Positions 28,001 through 36,062 of a stretch of DNA of 64,000 bases are shown piece after piece. Each line of letters opens with the position of its first letter. Positions within the stretch are counted from its first letter, which is position 1. Below the pieces are notes generated by a model. It had not been told where the DNA came from, did not search any database, and saw nothing but the letters and a program-made list of their open reading frames with translations. Source of the DNA: Podocnemis expansa (Eukaryota > Chordata > Testudines > Podocnemididae); the NCBI GenBank assembly GCA_007922195.1, contig ML681994.1, forward strand, positions 49,984,153-50,048,152, written 5' to 3'. Made by a program: the position numbers and the translations under genes.

Positions 28001-29440
28001 GAGTATAATGACCACATACGTTAGTGCACTTGCCAGTCTGAAAATCATAGTTCTTGACTTCACTGTTCCAACTTTTGATGGCTTTAGCAGCATCAAATAT
28101 TTGGTAACTTCCAGTCCAGATATTCTCTCCAACAGGCACATAATGAGGATGGGACATAAATTTTTTCTTTAAATATGGACTATGTTTAAAAAGGCATTTA
28201 TTGGCCCATGCCCTGGCAGTCCGTGCTAAAGCTGCATCCCAGGTCTGCAAAATAATAAAATTGAAGAATTTGTATTAAGATTTAAATTGCAATGGCATTT
28301 GTGTCCATCAGACAAACTAAAGTAGAAATTAAAAGCCTGCTGCTATAAATTGAAATGGATTTAAATTGTCTGTGACTTCTGTAAAATTCTGTCAAATAAA
28401 TATTTTGTCCCCCTTCTGTCACTTGGCCAAGCACTCCAAAAATCCTGGTTTTAGTTACAGATGAACTTTAGGGTAGCATTACAGAGTTACTCACAGAAGA
28501 GAGACGAGTGAATGAATGATTATTGGATCCAGAGCTGTAACTATGGCAGGGCCAACATGGCAAAGCCCTGGGTGGTGTGGAGCAGCTGAGCCGCTGTATT
28601 AAAGGCTGGCTTGTGTGGGGCCGGGTCCAAGCACTGCTAATGGCAAGGGGTGCGTTCCGATTGAAACATGGCCCGGGTGGCAAAAAATAGTGTTATGGCT
28701 CTGACTGGATCAACTTCTGCTGGTGGCAGAAACAAGCTTTCAAGCCTCCATGGAGCTATTTGTCAGGCCTGGAAAACGTACGCAGCAGGGCTGGTGCTAC
28801 CTGGTAAGCCGGGTAAGCGTTGCAGGGTGGCGCCAATGTTTGAGGGGCACCAAAAGGGGACAGCACCCTTGTGCTCCTCTGATCATGTCACTCATCTGCG
28901 CTGGCGTTGCTGTGCTCCCAGGGGCCCCCACAAACCCAAACACTGTGCCTGGTACTCAGGATATGTCAGGGGTCTCAAATGCATGTCCCGCAGGCCCCTT
29001 GTGGCTGTAAAGCTATTTCCCGCAGCCCACAATGACGCTGTTGTTACAGAAATTTGCAATATCGTTGTACGAAAAGGTTTCAGTGGTGCAGCCCTCGGGC
29101 TAAGGTACTAGTCTTCATGCGGCCCTCATAGTGATTTGAGTTTGAGGCCCCTGGAGTATGTGTTGGTGGGACGGACGGACAGACAGACCCCTGCCACCAG
29201 CCGCTGGCGCTTGCCCCGTGGGGCCGCAGTCAGGCCATCAGCCCCCCACCCTACCATGTAGCGCATGTTGGCGGCGGCCGGCTGCACGGCGGCGCGGTGC
29301 GTGTTGTGTTGCCGGACGCAGGCGTCGATGAAGGTGCGGTTGGTGATGCGGGGCAGAGCCGGCCTGGCCCTCCCGCGCTGAGGGCGGCACACGCCCGCCA
29401 GAACCGCCAGCGCCAGCGCCGCCGGCAGCCACAGCCGCAT
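3937..29440 (-). CDS. GLIPR1: GLIPR1-like CAP-domain secreted/membrane protein, exons 1-4 of a split gene
   Basis: Exons in transcript order are 29440-29255, 28244-27999, 16732-16629 and 4022-3937, giving 207 codons plus one base. The start at 29440 is preferred over an in-frame ATG at 29500 because it directly precedes a hydrophobic signal peptide (starting [16 protein letters not shown]). CAP-family motifs follow: exon 1 ends MRYM and exon 2 opens TWDAAL, as in GLIPR1; exon 2 has GENIWTG and ends CGHYTQ; exon 3 opens [13 protein letters not shown] and ends FVCNYAP; exon 4 has [11 protein letters not shown] and a Cys-rich hinge. Phases join (0, 0, 2) and all junctions are GT/AG. The CAP fold is extracellular; GLIPR1 proteins usually end in a membrane-anchor exon, which I could not find at the 3' side, so the gene is incomplete here. 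Introns of 1.0, 11.3 and 12.6 kb are filled with mobile elements. GLIPR1 is preferred over GLIPR2, which lacks a signal peptide; GLIPR1L paralogues remain possible. Confidence 0.87.
4279..4603. mobile_element. Non-autonomous hAT element in GLIPR1-like intron 3
   Basis: The left end CAGGGGTGTCAAACC is typical of hAT elements, and GTATAAAC flanks both sides (4271-4278 and 4604-4611). Inside there are recurring 'ggggcca' patches near both ends. No transposase frame. Confidence 0.65.
5098..5512. mobile_element. Inverted-repeat DNA element filled with TTCGAA motifs
   Basis: Ends GGGTATGTCTACACTTA and TAAGTGTAGACATATCC form an inverted repeat flanked by TAA on both sides. The interior repeats TTCGAA or its CpG-decayed forms (TTCAAA, TTTGAA) about a dozen times. 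A 3-bp duplication would fit PIF/Harbinger-like elements; no transposase is present. See 32136-32467 and 43775-44340 for relatives. Confidence 0.65.
6326..6335 (+). promoter_or_regulatory. TATA-like box in the DIRS terminal repeat
   Basis: CTATATATAT lies about 225 bp upstream of the gag ATG. The same TATATATA stretch recurs in the equivalent positions at 11530-11538 and about 40369-40376 of other copies, which supports a promoter role in this family. Confidence 0.4.
6553..8213 (+). pseudogene. Broken DIRS gag with Cys/His knuckle and LAP2-alpha-like domain
   Basis: The ATG at 6553 opens [18 protein letters not shown], then CLRCLGESH, the same knuckle as in the 1-1767 and 40177 copies. Frames then shift: 6939-7427, 7327-7917 and 7939-8211. 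The third quarter ([20 protein letters not shown]) is the conserved LAP2-alpha/DIRS gag block. A TAG at 7918 and two frameshifts make it a pseudogene. Confidence 0.7.
11402..11699. repeat. Solo DIRS-family terminal repeat with palindromic outer ends
   Basis: About 42 bases at the left (from 11405, GTTACTTACCAGTAACCATC) reappear inverted at the right (to 11698). Its minus-strand reading matches the DIRS terminal region at 6190-6350, including TCAGTATTAGG and TATATATA. Both strands therefore show near-identical open frames (11437-11691 plus, 11412-11666 minus), which are artefacts of the palindrome. Confidence 0.6.
11700..12322. mobile_element. hAT-like element with an internal minisatellite
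   Basis: Ends CTGTGGTTCGCAACC and GGTTGGGAACCACTG are inverted repeats of the hAT type. From about 11900 to 12260 a unit of roughly 55-65 bp (AAGGGGCTTGGGGCTGGGGA with variation) recurs about six times. No coding function. Confidence 0.6.
12323..13782. other. No recognised feature (GLIPR1-like intron 3)
   Basis: AT-rich intronic text. I see no exon, RNA gene or identifiable repeat; small open frames here have no recognisable motif. Confidence 0.4.
13783..13940. mobile_element. Short relative of the 'CAGGGGCATCACTG' repeat family
   Basis: The right end (GCACCAGTGATGCCCCTCAT) matches the end of the element at 21600-22068. The interior has the same 'GGGGCTCA..GCCGC' G+C-rich style. The left boundary is uncertain. 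Confidence 0.35.
14721..14902. mobile_element. Non-autonomous hAT element, CAATGTTCCCTCTAA family, copy 1
   Basis: Ends CAATGTTCCCTCTAA and TTAGAGGGAACAGTG, with a perfect 8-bp duplication CCTCATAG (14713-14720 and 14903-14910). It is closely similar along its length to 38917-39102. It contains alternating purine-pyrimidine GTGCGCGCGCAC. Confidence 0.8.
14911..16628. other. No recognised feature (intron 3, next to exon 3)
   Basis: No gene, exon or clear repeat was recognised apart from exon 3 at its right edge. The stretch 14960-15360 is G+C-richer but shows no motif. Confidence 0.4.
16629..16732 (-). CDS. GLIPR1: GLIPR1-like exon 3 (CAP C-terminal strand)
   Basis: The 104-base exon lies between acceptor TTTTAG and donor GTAAGTT. 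Read in the phase left by exon 2 it gives [13 protein letters not shown], then a Cys and a Gly-Gly turn, and ends [10 protein letters not shown]. This is the hallmark HFVCNY(G/A)P block of CAP proteins. It was found by reading the strand directly, because it is too short to stand out as an open frame. Confidence 0.88.
16868..17815 (-). mobile_element. 5'-truncated CR1 LINE, 3' end
   Basis: On the minus strand 17811-17623 reads [20 protein letters not shown], the C-terminal CR1 region, and 17072-16872 reads [20 protein letters not shown], the last CR1 block. The 3' end has the CR1 tail near 16868-16880 (AATCATAG). A hAT element is inserted at about 17112-17297. Confidence 0.8.
17112..17297. 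mobile_element. Non-autonomous hAT element inserted in CR1
   Basis: It has inverted ends GGTCTCAAA and TTTGAGACC and shares its interior (GGGCCACATGTGGCCC-like) with 23699-23908 and 28967-29153. CR1 text resumes on both sides, with ATAATTCA and GTAATTTA as decayed duplications. Confidence 0.65.
17816..18420. repeat. Fold-back repeat: two roughly 170-bp inverted arms
   Basis: The arm from about 17939 to 18107 reappears inverted at about 18156-18323: the left arm begins AAGCTTTGCC and the right arm ends GGCAAAGCTT. Both strands therefore carry similar long open frames (17838-18326 plus, 17934-18365 minus), which are composition artefacts. Outer text has GGGGGCCCTAGG and CAGGGCCCCC. No coding role is supported. 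Confidence 0.7.
18421..20073. other. No recognised feature (GLIPR1-like intron 2)
   Basis: Mixed-composition intronic text without identifiable exons or repeat ends. Small open frames show no known motif. Confidence 0.35.
20074..20464 (-). mobile_element. LINE 3' fragment with C-terminal zinc-finger-like motif
   Basis: The minus strand reads [20 protein letters not shown] then ISHYRS, a C-x2-C-x-H type finger as found at the C-terminus of some non-LTR retrotransposon polymerases. The frames upstream (20464-20252) are Lys/Asn/Gln-rich and broken. Family assignment is tentative. Confidence 0.4.
20606..21090 (+). mobile_element. LINE endonuclease-tail fragment, opposite orientation to its neighbour
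   Basis: The plus strand reads [20 protein letters not shown], resembling the '[16 protein letters not shown]' block seen in many LINE endonuclease domains often annotated as CFDP2-like. It is decayed after about 20770. Its orientation is opposite to 20074-20464, which suggests a 5'-inverted (twin-primed) copy. Confidence 0.4.
21600..22068. mobile_element. Non-autonomous DNA element, 'CAGGGGCATCACTG' family
   Basis: Its ends carry the complementary motifs GGGGCATCACTGG and CAGTGATGCCCCTG. The interior is G+C-rich with repeated CAGCCCCATCCCCAGCC-like patches. Relatives lie at 30736-31080 and 41555-41895. The long open frames here are compositional. Confidence 0.55.
22069..23698. other. No recognised feature (GLIPR1-like intron 2)
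   Basis: No exon or definable repeat was recognised; possible decayed retroelement text between 22400 and 23100 could not be assigned. Confidence 0.35.
23699..23908. mobile_element. Non-autonomous hAT element (CAGGGGTCTCAAAC family)
   Basis: It begins CAGGGGTCTCAAAC and shares most of its text with 17112-17297 and, inverted, with 28967-29153 (GGGCCGCATGAGG, ATGGTATTGCAAATATC). The right end is less well conserved. Confidence 0.6.
24640..27750 (+). mobile_element. Nearly complete CR1 LINE in GLIPR1-like intron 2
   Basis: The second open reading frame is almost whole: endonuclease (about 24919-25600) with MGDFNYP and SSDHEMV, linker, and reverse transcriptase (about 26400-27280) with FADDTKLGG. 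The 3' untranslated end finishes with the CR1-type tail GATTCTATG at 27750. The 5' end is truncated or lacks a recognisable first frame. It lies in the antisense direction to the host gene. Confidence 0.88.
24964..27570 (+). pseudogene. Broken CR1 endonuclease-reverse transcriptase frame
   Basis: The endonuclease frame breaks near 25430, shifts to another frame (25130-26173), returns near 26137, meets a TAA at 26377-26379 and another at 27277-27279. RT blocks visible include [11 protein letters not shown] (start), [36 protein letters not shown] and FADD, then IERDLGVLG. So few breaks imply a fairly recent insertion. Confidence 0.85.
27999..28244 (-). CDS. GLIPR1: GLIPR1-like exon 2 (CAP core)
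   Basis: This 82-codon exon is flanked by acceptor TTTTGCAG and donor GTAATG, phase 0 on both sides. It encodes [17 protein letters not shown], then [14 protein letters not shown] and CGHYTQ. The Glu of GENIW and the His of GHYTQ are the conserved CAP cavity residues. No frame damage is visible, which argues for a live gene. Confidence 0.92.
28530..28703. mobile_element. Non-autonomous hAT element in GLIPR1-like intron 1
   Basis: Ends CAGAGCTGTAACTATGGC and TGTTATGGCTCTG are inverted. Flanks ATTGGATC (28522-28529) and ACTGGATC (28704-28711) match at 7 of 8 bases. Confidence 0.65.
28967..29153. mobile_element. Non-autonomous hAT element, inverted relative of 23699-23908
   Basis: Ends CAGGGGTCTCAAA and TTTGAGGCCCCTG. 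Flanking octamers GGATATGT and GAGTATGT agree at 6 of 8. It ends about 100 bp from exon 1 of the GLIPR1-like gene. Confidence 0.6.
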
Positions 29441-29700
29441 GGCGCCGCCTCCCTCAGCCGCACTGCGGGTCGGGGTGAGCCGGGCTGCCTCGTGCTCCAA
29501 CGGCTGCCCGCGCCCTCGCGCCCAACGGTCGCCGAAACTGACTCCCGGGCCCAGCCCCGCCCCCGCCCCTCAGACACCGCGCTGCCTGCCCGCCTCCCCT
29601 CCGCTCCCTGCTCCCTCCAGCCGCACGGTGTGCTGCCGGGCCCTGCACCGCTATGCCCCTTCCCCGTCCGCGAGAGAGACAGACACGGTGTCGTTGTCGT
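29170..29700. promoter_or_regulatory. CpG-rich first-exon/promoter region of the GLIPR1-like gene
   Basis: The block is dense in G+C and CpG compared with the AT-rich flanks and spans the signal-peptide exon. No TATA box is obvious upstream of 29440, fitting a CpG-island promoter. Its upstream side passes directly into the minisatellite at 29640-30735. Promoter activity is inferred. Confidence 0.55.
29255..29440 (-). CDS. GLIPR1: GLIPR1-like exon 1 (signal peptide)
   Basis: The exon has 62 codons from the ATG at 29440 to a phase-0 donor (GTAGGG) after MRYM. It holds a hydrophobic leader of about 20 residues, an Arg/Pro-rich stretch, then [18 protein letters not shown], the start of the CAP domain. 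The exon lies in a CpG-rich block, as expected of a first exon. Confidence 0.85.
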
Positions 29701-30324
29701 GCCCGTGCCCTACCCGGCTATGCCCCTTCCCTGACAGACAGACAGACACGGTGTCCTGACCGCTCCCTACAGGGCTATGGCCCTTCCCCTGACAGGAAAA
29801 CACGCAAGCCAACCCGGTGTTCCGAACGGGCCCCGACCCGCTTATCCCCTTCCCCTGACAGACAGACAGACACGGTGTCCTGACCAGGCCCTACAGGGCT
29901 ATGCCCCTTCCCCTGACAGACAGACACACAGACAGACACGGTGTCCTGACCGGGCCCTGCACCGCTATGCCCCTTCCCCTGACAGACAGACAGACACGGT
30001 GTCCTGACCAGGCCCTACAGGGCTATGCCCCTTCCCCTGACAGACAGACAGACACGGTGTGCTGCCGGGCCCTGCACCGCTATGCCCCTTCCCCTGACAG
30101 ACAGACAGACACGGTGTCCTGACCGGGCCCTACAGGGCTATGCCCCTTCCCTGACAGACAGACAGACACGGTGTCCTGACCGGGCCCTACACGGCTATGC
30201 TCCTTCCCTGACAGACAGACAGACACGGTGTCCTGACCGGGCCCTACACAGCTATGCCCCTTCCCTGACAGACAGACAGACACAGTGTGCTGACCGCGCC
30301 CTACACAGCTATGCCCCTTCCCCT

Positions 30325-30356
<32 letters not shown>

Positions 30357-30735
30357 CAGTGTGCTGACCGGGCCTTACAGAGCTATGCCCCTTCCCCTGA
30401 CAGACAGACACACACACTGTACCAACTTGGCCCTACAGAGCTATGCCCCTTTGACAGGCAGACAGACAGACACAGTGAACTGACTGGACCCTAGAGAGCT
30501 ATGCCTATGCCCCTTACGCAGACAGACAGACATACACTATACTGACTGGGCCCTACAGAGCTATGCCCATTCCGCAGACAGACAGACACTGTACCATCTT
30601 GGCGCTACAGAGCTATGCCCCTTCTCCAGACAGACAGACACACACACTGTACCGACTTGGCCCTACAGGGTTATGCCCCTTCCCAAGATAGACAGACAGA
30701 CAGACACACGGTGTACTGACTGGGCCCTACAGAGC
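29640..30735. repeat. Minisatellite of about 57 bp per unit upstream of the GLIPR1-like gene
   Basis: The unit contains CTATGCCCCTTCCC, CTGACAGACAGACAGACAC, GGTGTCCTGACC and GGGCCCTACAGGG. About 18 copies run from the CpG-rich exon to 30735. Copies nearest the gene keep more CpG; distal ones become TG/CA-rich. A (CAGA)n run (30325-30353) lies in one unit. In-frame 57-bp units create long but meaningless open frames. Confidence 0.85.
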
Positions 30736-31080
30736 TGTGCACAGGGCCATTGCTGGTGCCTGGCACATAGGGCACATGCCCCAAGTCCCAGCACCAGTGC
30801 CCCGAATGTCTTGTGCACCTGCTGCCTCTCCCAGCCCTGCCTGCAGCTGCATATCCAGGACTGGGCTCACTGTGGCAGTGCCTGCCTCTGCCGGCCAGCA
30901 ATTTGAGCCAGGCTGCCCGTGGCAACCACTGCCTCGCCCAGCCCCAGCCCCAGGCAGGCACTGGGGGCCAGGCTGGCAACAGGACAAGCTTGGGGCCCAA
31001 GACTCCGGATTGGGACCAGGGGGTAGGGCCAGGGCCTCGGGTCTTTTCCCGGGGCAACAACACTCCTGGCTGTGCCCCTT
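30736..31080. mobile_element. Relative of the 'CAGGGGCATCACTG' element, decayed
   Basis: The left end (ACAGGGCCATTGCTGGTGCC) and 'GGCACAT..GGGCACATGCCCC' match 41555-41895, and the right part has GGGTCTTTTCCCGGGGC as there. It directly follows the minisatellite. Confidence 0.5.
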
Positions 31081-32135
31081 CCCCAGCCAAACACACACAT
31101 GCCATGCACCGAGCGCTGACTGCATCCCCTCCCTAGACCAGTCCTGACAGACAGCGCTGACTGCCTCATCTCCACCAGACCAATCTACAAAAACACAAGA
31201 CTGGCTGTGGTCTTGGTTGGCCCCCACACAGCACTGAGGACAAAGCATTCCACAATAAGTCATTGCCTTATAATAAATGTGATTTACTTATTACACAATT
31301 GCACATCCACACAGCTAGCCATTTGCTGTTGGAGTATGTCTACACTGGGACCACTTGCAACTGCAAAAGAGGCTGTGTGGGGAAGCTTAGAGATCAAACT
31401 CTCAGCCCACTGCAGAGGGAGCTGCAGGAAGCCCACAGCTCACAAGCTGCCAGCTGCTCCCCTCCCCACTTGGGGCACAGGGATTGTGCCTGGGCTCCCA
31501 GCATCCCAACAGGCTCCAAGGTTCCCAGGTCCCTGGCAGCTCCATGGCTCCTACTGCCAGGATTCTCTGGTGGCTGAAAGCTCCAGCCAGGGTTTCCCGG
31601 GTCCCCAGTTGGCTCCCAGACTCCAGCCTCCAGGGTTCCTGGATCCTTGGTGGCAGCAGAGGTGGAGCTGCCAAGGACTCTTGAACCCTGGCAGCTGCCT
31701 GGCTTGCCACCAGGCCTGGGAATCCCAGCAGCTGCAGGTGCAGAGCTGCCAGGGACCTACGAACCTCAGCAGCAGCCTGCCCCACCACCGGGGAGTCAGG
31801 AGCTCCAGCAGCTTCACTCCCCAGGGCAAGCCCCCATCTCAATTTCACTGCTCTAATGCAGCAGCGAAATTGACATTCCATTACTTGTCATGTTTGCTGC
31901 CTTGTTAGAGCAGGGAAATTGACAAGTACGACAGCTCCCAGAGTGGCTTTGATTGGCACTCTGGGACATTTCTGGAGGCTTGTAAGTGTGCATTGAATAT
32001 TCTGCTATGTACACACATTTCATAGTGTGGGAGAATTGTTTTATTGTTCTGAAGTAAGAAGTCTCTACTAGTGTGCAATAAGAGGGACTCTCATGTAGAC
32101 AGTGGACTTGTTAATGCACACTAAGATGACTTGGT
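31081..32135. other. Repeat-like intergenic stretch, family not identified
   Basis: GTATGTCTACACTGGGACC near 31336 looks like the left end of the 5098-type element family, but no matching right end was found. The G+C-rich interior (31480-31830) has long compositional open frames on both strands and inverted patches. Confidence 0.3.
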
Positions 32136-32467
32136 GGCTGTGTTCACACACAGGGGGTTATTTCGATACGGTTGTTTCGAAACAACTTGTATCAAAATAA
32201 CACCTTATTTCGAAATAACTTAATTCGAATTAACAGTTTGTTAATTCGAACGAAGGAAAAAAGCTCAAAGCAAAATAGCAGGTTCAGGCAACAGTTATTT
32301 CGAAACAAGTCACCGTTGTTTCGAAACAACATGTTCGCACGGCGTTATTTCGTCCCCGCATGGGGTTTAACTTGTTTCGAAACAACCGTGCGTCATGTGA
32401 ACAGCCTAAATCTTATTTCGAAACAACCTCTGTTGTTTCGAAATAAGAGGGCTGTGTGAACACAGCC
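32136..32467. mobile_element. Inverted-repeat DNA element with TTTCGAAA arrays
   Basis: Ends GGCTGTGTTCACACACAGG and its complement (TGTGTGAACACAGCC) are flanked by GGT on both sides. The interior repeats GTTTCGAAAC and TTATTTCGAAATAA about ten times, mostly with CpG intact, so this copy looks young. Confidence 0.65.
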
Positions 32468-34259
32468 GGTGTGTTATAATTCTCAAGAGTAGATGAGCCC
32501 TGACTATCCACTCCCCACACATACCATTGGCTGTTCCCCCTCCCCACATCCATTCACACACAATACAGCACTTCTGCTCCCTACCCAAACTGCTCCATGG
32601 TAACAGGACTACAAATGAACAAGGAATCCTGTAGCACTTAAAGACTAACAAATATATTCATTGCGTGAGCTTTCAGGGGAGAAAATTCCACTTCATCAGA
32701 TGCTTTGAAGACTGCGGAATTTACAGGATGGGAGGAAATAAATGCAGGGAAGTATAAGTCATGGAAACAGGTCGCACTGTAACAGCAAATCAAAACAGTT
32801 GTAAAGATTCAAACACCGGAGAACAATATACAGAGGGAGATGAGGTCAAATCACCTGTTGTAATGAGAGAAAAATCCAATGTCTTTATTAAGTCCTGAAG
32901 CAATGCAACTGAATTTGCAAATAAATTCAATTTCAGTAGCCTCTCCTTGAAGCTTTGATTTAGTATTCATCTGTGTGGCACAGCAGTTAGCAAATCGTTA
33001 ATGAAGTGATCAGGAAGATTGAAATGCTGGCCCACTGGTTTTAGAGTGTTGGGATTTCTGATTTTGCCAAGTTCCAAAGGGACAGCTGTGTTAGTCTAGT
33101 CCAGCAAAAAAACCCAAGGAGTTGTGTGGTACTTAAAACTAGCAGATTTATTTTTCACATGAGCTTTTGTGTGAGAAAATCCCACTTTGTCACATGCTGC
33201 AAAGATGGAGGAACTTACAGAATGGAATGAAAATAAATGCAAGGGAGTGTAAAACATGGCATCAAGTCATACAGCAATAGCAAATCAGAGCAGCCGTAAA
33301 GGTTCAAACCCTGGGAAGGCTGAAGTCAAATTACCTGTTGTAATGGGAAAAGAACCCATAGTCTCAATTTAATCCTGCTTTCACACAATCTAATTTGCAT
33401 ATTAATTCCAATTCAACAGTTTCTCTTTGAAGTCGCGATGTCCCACTGATGTCCCTGAGTACGGTTGTTAAAAAATCATTTATAGAGTGATTAGAAAGAT
33501 GGAAGTGCTCAGCAACTGTTTTCTCTGTTTTGTGATTCCTGATGTCAGTTTTGTGTTCATTTATTCTTATGCTTTGGCGAAGTGGGATTTTTCTCCCATG
33601 AAAGCTCATGTGAAAAATAAATCTGTTAGTCTTCAAGTGCCACAGGTCTCCTTGTGATTTCTGATGCAGATTTGTGCCCATTTATTCTTTTGTCCAGAGA
33701 TTGTCCTGTTTTTCCAATATATAAGGTAGATCTTCTTGCACAAGATGGCATAAATCACATTAGTGGATGAGCAGGTGAATGAGCCTTTGATGGAGTAGCT
33801 GGTAGTCCTGTATTAGTGTCTTTTGTGCAGATATGTGGGCAAAGTTGTCAGTATGGTTTGTTGCAGGGATATGTCCCTGCTTTAATGGTTTTGTTGTTAG
33901 GTCTGTAGTTGCTGGTAAGTATTTTTAATGTTGGGGGGCTGTCTCCCAAGGCTTGAGAAAACGAGGGATCTTCTTGTAGAACAGGCTATAGATTCTTGAG
34001 GATGTGCGTGCAGGTCTGACTTGCAGATTGTAGGTAATGACTAGAAGTGTTCTGTTGTTTTCTTTCTTGTGCTTCTCCTGTAGTACTTGACTTTGGGGTG
34101 GCTGCCTGTCTTTGTCAATCTCTTTCTTCACTTCCGCAGCTGGGTACTGTAGTTTTAAGAATGCTTGATAAAGATCCTGAAGGTGTCTGTCTGTATCTGA
34201 AGGATCAGAGCAAATACGTCTATATCTTAGGGCTTGGCTGTAGACAATGGATCCTATGG

Positions 34260-34690
34260 GGCAGGGGTTGGCAACACCTGGGAAGTGTCCCAAATCTGGC
34301 ATGCAGGCTGATCCTGAGTGGCACGCAGGGCTACTCAGGCTTCCCCAGAGGCCCCACCCCCAAGCATGGCCTGGAGGTTGGGGCCACAAGAGTTGGAGCA
34401 GTGTGGCACAGCATAGCTCAGCACAGCTGGTGCAGCTCAGGGGGCCAGTGCGGCATGGCCCCACAGTGGAGAGGAGTGGGGCAGCTCAGCCCACTCTCCA
34501 CCCTGAGGGACCTCAGCCATGCCCCCCCTACACCCCTGGGGCTGCCTGCCCCCAGGACCCTTGCCTCTCACCTCCCAACCTGGAGTCCCTGGCTTTGTCC
34601 CCATTTGGCCCCACCCTGGCACCTTGCTGAGAGTGCAGTGGGTGGGCTTGCATGGGGGCTGGCAAAGGTTGCTGACTACTGATATGGTGA
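34260..34690. mobile_element. hAT-type insertion in the Penelope-like element
   Basis: Ends CAGGGGTTGGCAACACC and GGTTGCTGACTACTG form the usual hAT inverted ends. Penelope-like text (ATCCATTGTCTAC on the minus strand) resumes on either side. Confidence 0.55.
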
Positions 34691-34744
34691 GTTTAGGATG
34701 AAAGCTCTAGGAATGTAGGTAGCTACACAGATCAGCAGAGCTGT

Positions 34745-35180
34745 AAATAGGGTGGGGTGAATGGGGCAAAGACCCAAGTGAGGAATTTTAAAGGGCAGCC
34801 AGCAGACCCTGCCTGGCCCAGAAGAGGAATGTACCTTAGGCACATTCCTCCTGTAGACAAGCAGGGGCTGGGGGAATGTCTCCCGCCCTGCCCCAATGCC
34901 CTGGCTGCTCTACCCCAGTGGCAGGGGAGGCACCATCCGCTGGGTCCCTGCTACTTCTTCTTGGTAGCAGGGGAAACATCCCCTGCCAGCTCCCTTCCGC
35001 TCCTCCCGGGCAGCAAGGGAAGCACTCCCCCACCATCCCCTGCCACTCTGTCCTGGCAGCAGGGGAGGGACTCCCCCCTCCTGGGTCCCTACCAATGTGT
35101 CCTGGTGGCAGGGGAGGCACCTTCCCCACCCATCGGGACCGAGGGTCGCCTTTTCAGCTGCTGGCCCCAGGCACCGGAAA
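34745..35180. mobile_element. CAGAGCT-ended DNA element insertion
   Basis: Ends CAGAGCTGTAA-like and TATAGCTCTG are inverted, like those of 28530-28703. The interior is G+C-rich with repeated GGCAGCAGGGGA patches. It splits Penelope-like text. Confidence 0.45.
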
Positions 35181-35224
35181 CCATAGTTATAGCTCTGCCG
35201 ATCAGTAAGTTTTTGGTATAGGGC

Positions 35225-36018
35225 AGGGATCAACAACGCAGGCTCAGTGAGCCACCTGTAGCTCCCTGAGTGTCCCCTTCTGGCTCCCTGCCAATCTCTT
35301 CCAGGGAGCCAGGTGTGCTCTGGGGACTCCCAGCTGGCCCCAGAATCAGGGCTGAATAAGGGGGCTCCCAGCTGGTGCAGGCCCCCCACTTTCAGGGTGC
35401 CAGGGTCACCCCCATCCTCCCATAACAACTGCATGAGCCAGAAGTGGCCCAGCCGCCCCGCAGTGGCCCCTAACGCTGGTTGGGGATGTGCGGGCAGCGC
35501 ACGCTCTCTCTGTCCCTCCTTATGCTGGCAGGGTGGAGTAGCGCTGCCCCACCTACCCCCAGGCAGCCGTCCTGCCCAAGAACGGCTGGTAGAGAGCTGC
35601 AGCTTGCAGCGGCAGGGCCCTGGAATGGCCCCTTTGCAGAGTTTGGACTGCTTTGACCTGGACACTCCAGGCCTGAACAGAGGCCACCTCACCCCCAGGC
35701 TCTGGATCGGGCCTATTCAGCCCTGGGGTGGCTGGGTTGAAGCGGCCTGAACTCCACAGATGGGCCATTCCAGGGCCCTGCCTCTGCAAGCCATGTGATT
35801 TTCCTTATTTTTTCTGCATTTTTTTTTCCTCCTTCGTAGGCCCCCAAAATTTTGTAGGCCCTAGGCACTGTGCCTAATGGGAAATCCAGCACTACGCACA
35901 CCCCCTGCCAGTGCTAGGAGGCCACAGAGCAGCTGCTGGGCTGGCTCCAGCTCATGCAGTTGTGGTGGGAGGGTGGGGGGAAATGGCTCTTCTGCTCTTT
36001 TGGGTTGCTGACCGCTGG
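35225..36018. mobile_element. hAT-type insertion, about 0.8 kb
   Basis: Ends CAGGGATCAACAACGC and GGGTTGCTGACCGCTG are inverted. A second repeat boundary (CCCTAGGCACTGTGCC near 35860-35876) suggests nesting. The long frames here are compositional. Confidence 0.5.
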
Positions 36019-36062
36019 TGCTTATGTGTCCCTCCCTAATTAGTGCTGTAGTGTCCAGAAAG

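Larger units (their letters stand above)
32605..36062 (-). mobile_element. Penelope-like element, minus strand, with duplicated 3' ends and three hAT insertions
   Basis: On the minus strand a polymerase piece reads YSQALRYRRICSDPSD near 34240-34190, followed by ITYNLQVRPARTSSRIYSLF. A GIY-YIG-type C-terminal region (33681-33364) contains INEHKTDIRNHKTEKTVAEH. The 3' terminal segment occurs twice in tandem (about 33070-33360 and 32605-32960), as is common for Penelope-like elements. hAT-type insertions lie near 34260-34690, 34745-35180 and 35225-36018. No intact frame. Confidence 0.7.

Noticed and set aside
29653..30483. Overlapping plus-strand open frames with repeated DRQTDTV-like peptides
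   Set aside because: They arise because the minisatellite unit is close to a multiple of three; there is no start context, splice site or family likeness.
30727..31263. Minus-strand frame of 178 codons in G+C-rich text
   Set aside because: It lies over a decayed non-autonomous DNA element, has no domain likeness and is matched by plus-strand frames.
34910..35692. Minus-strand frame of 260 codons
   Set aside because: It crosses two unrelated hAT-type insertions and Penelope-like text, so it cannot be a real gene.
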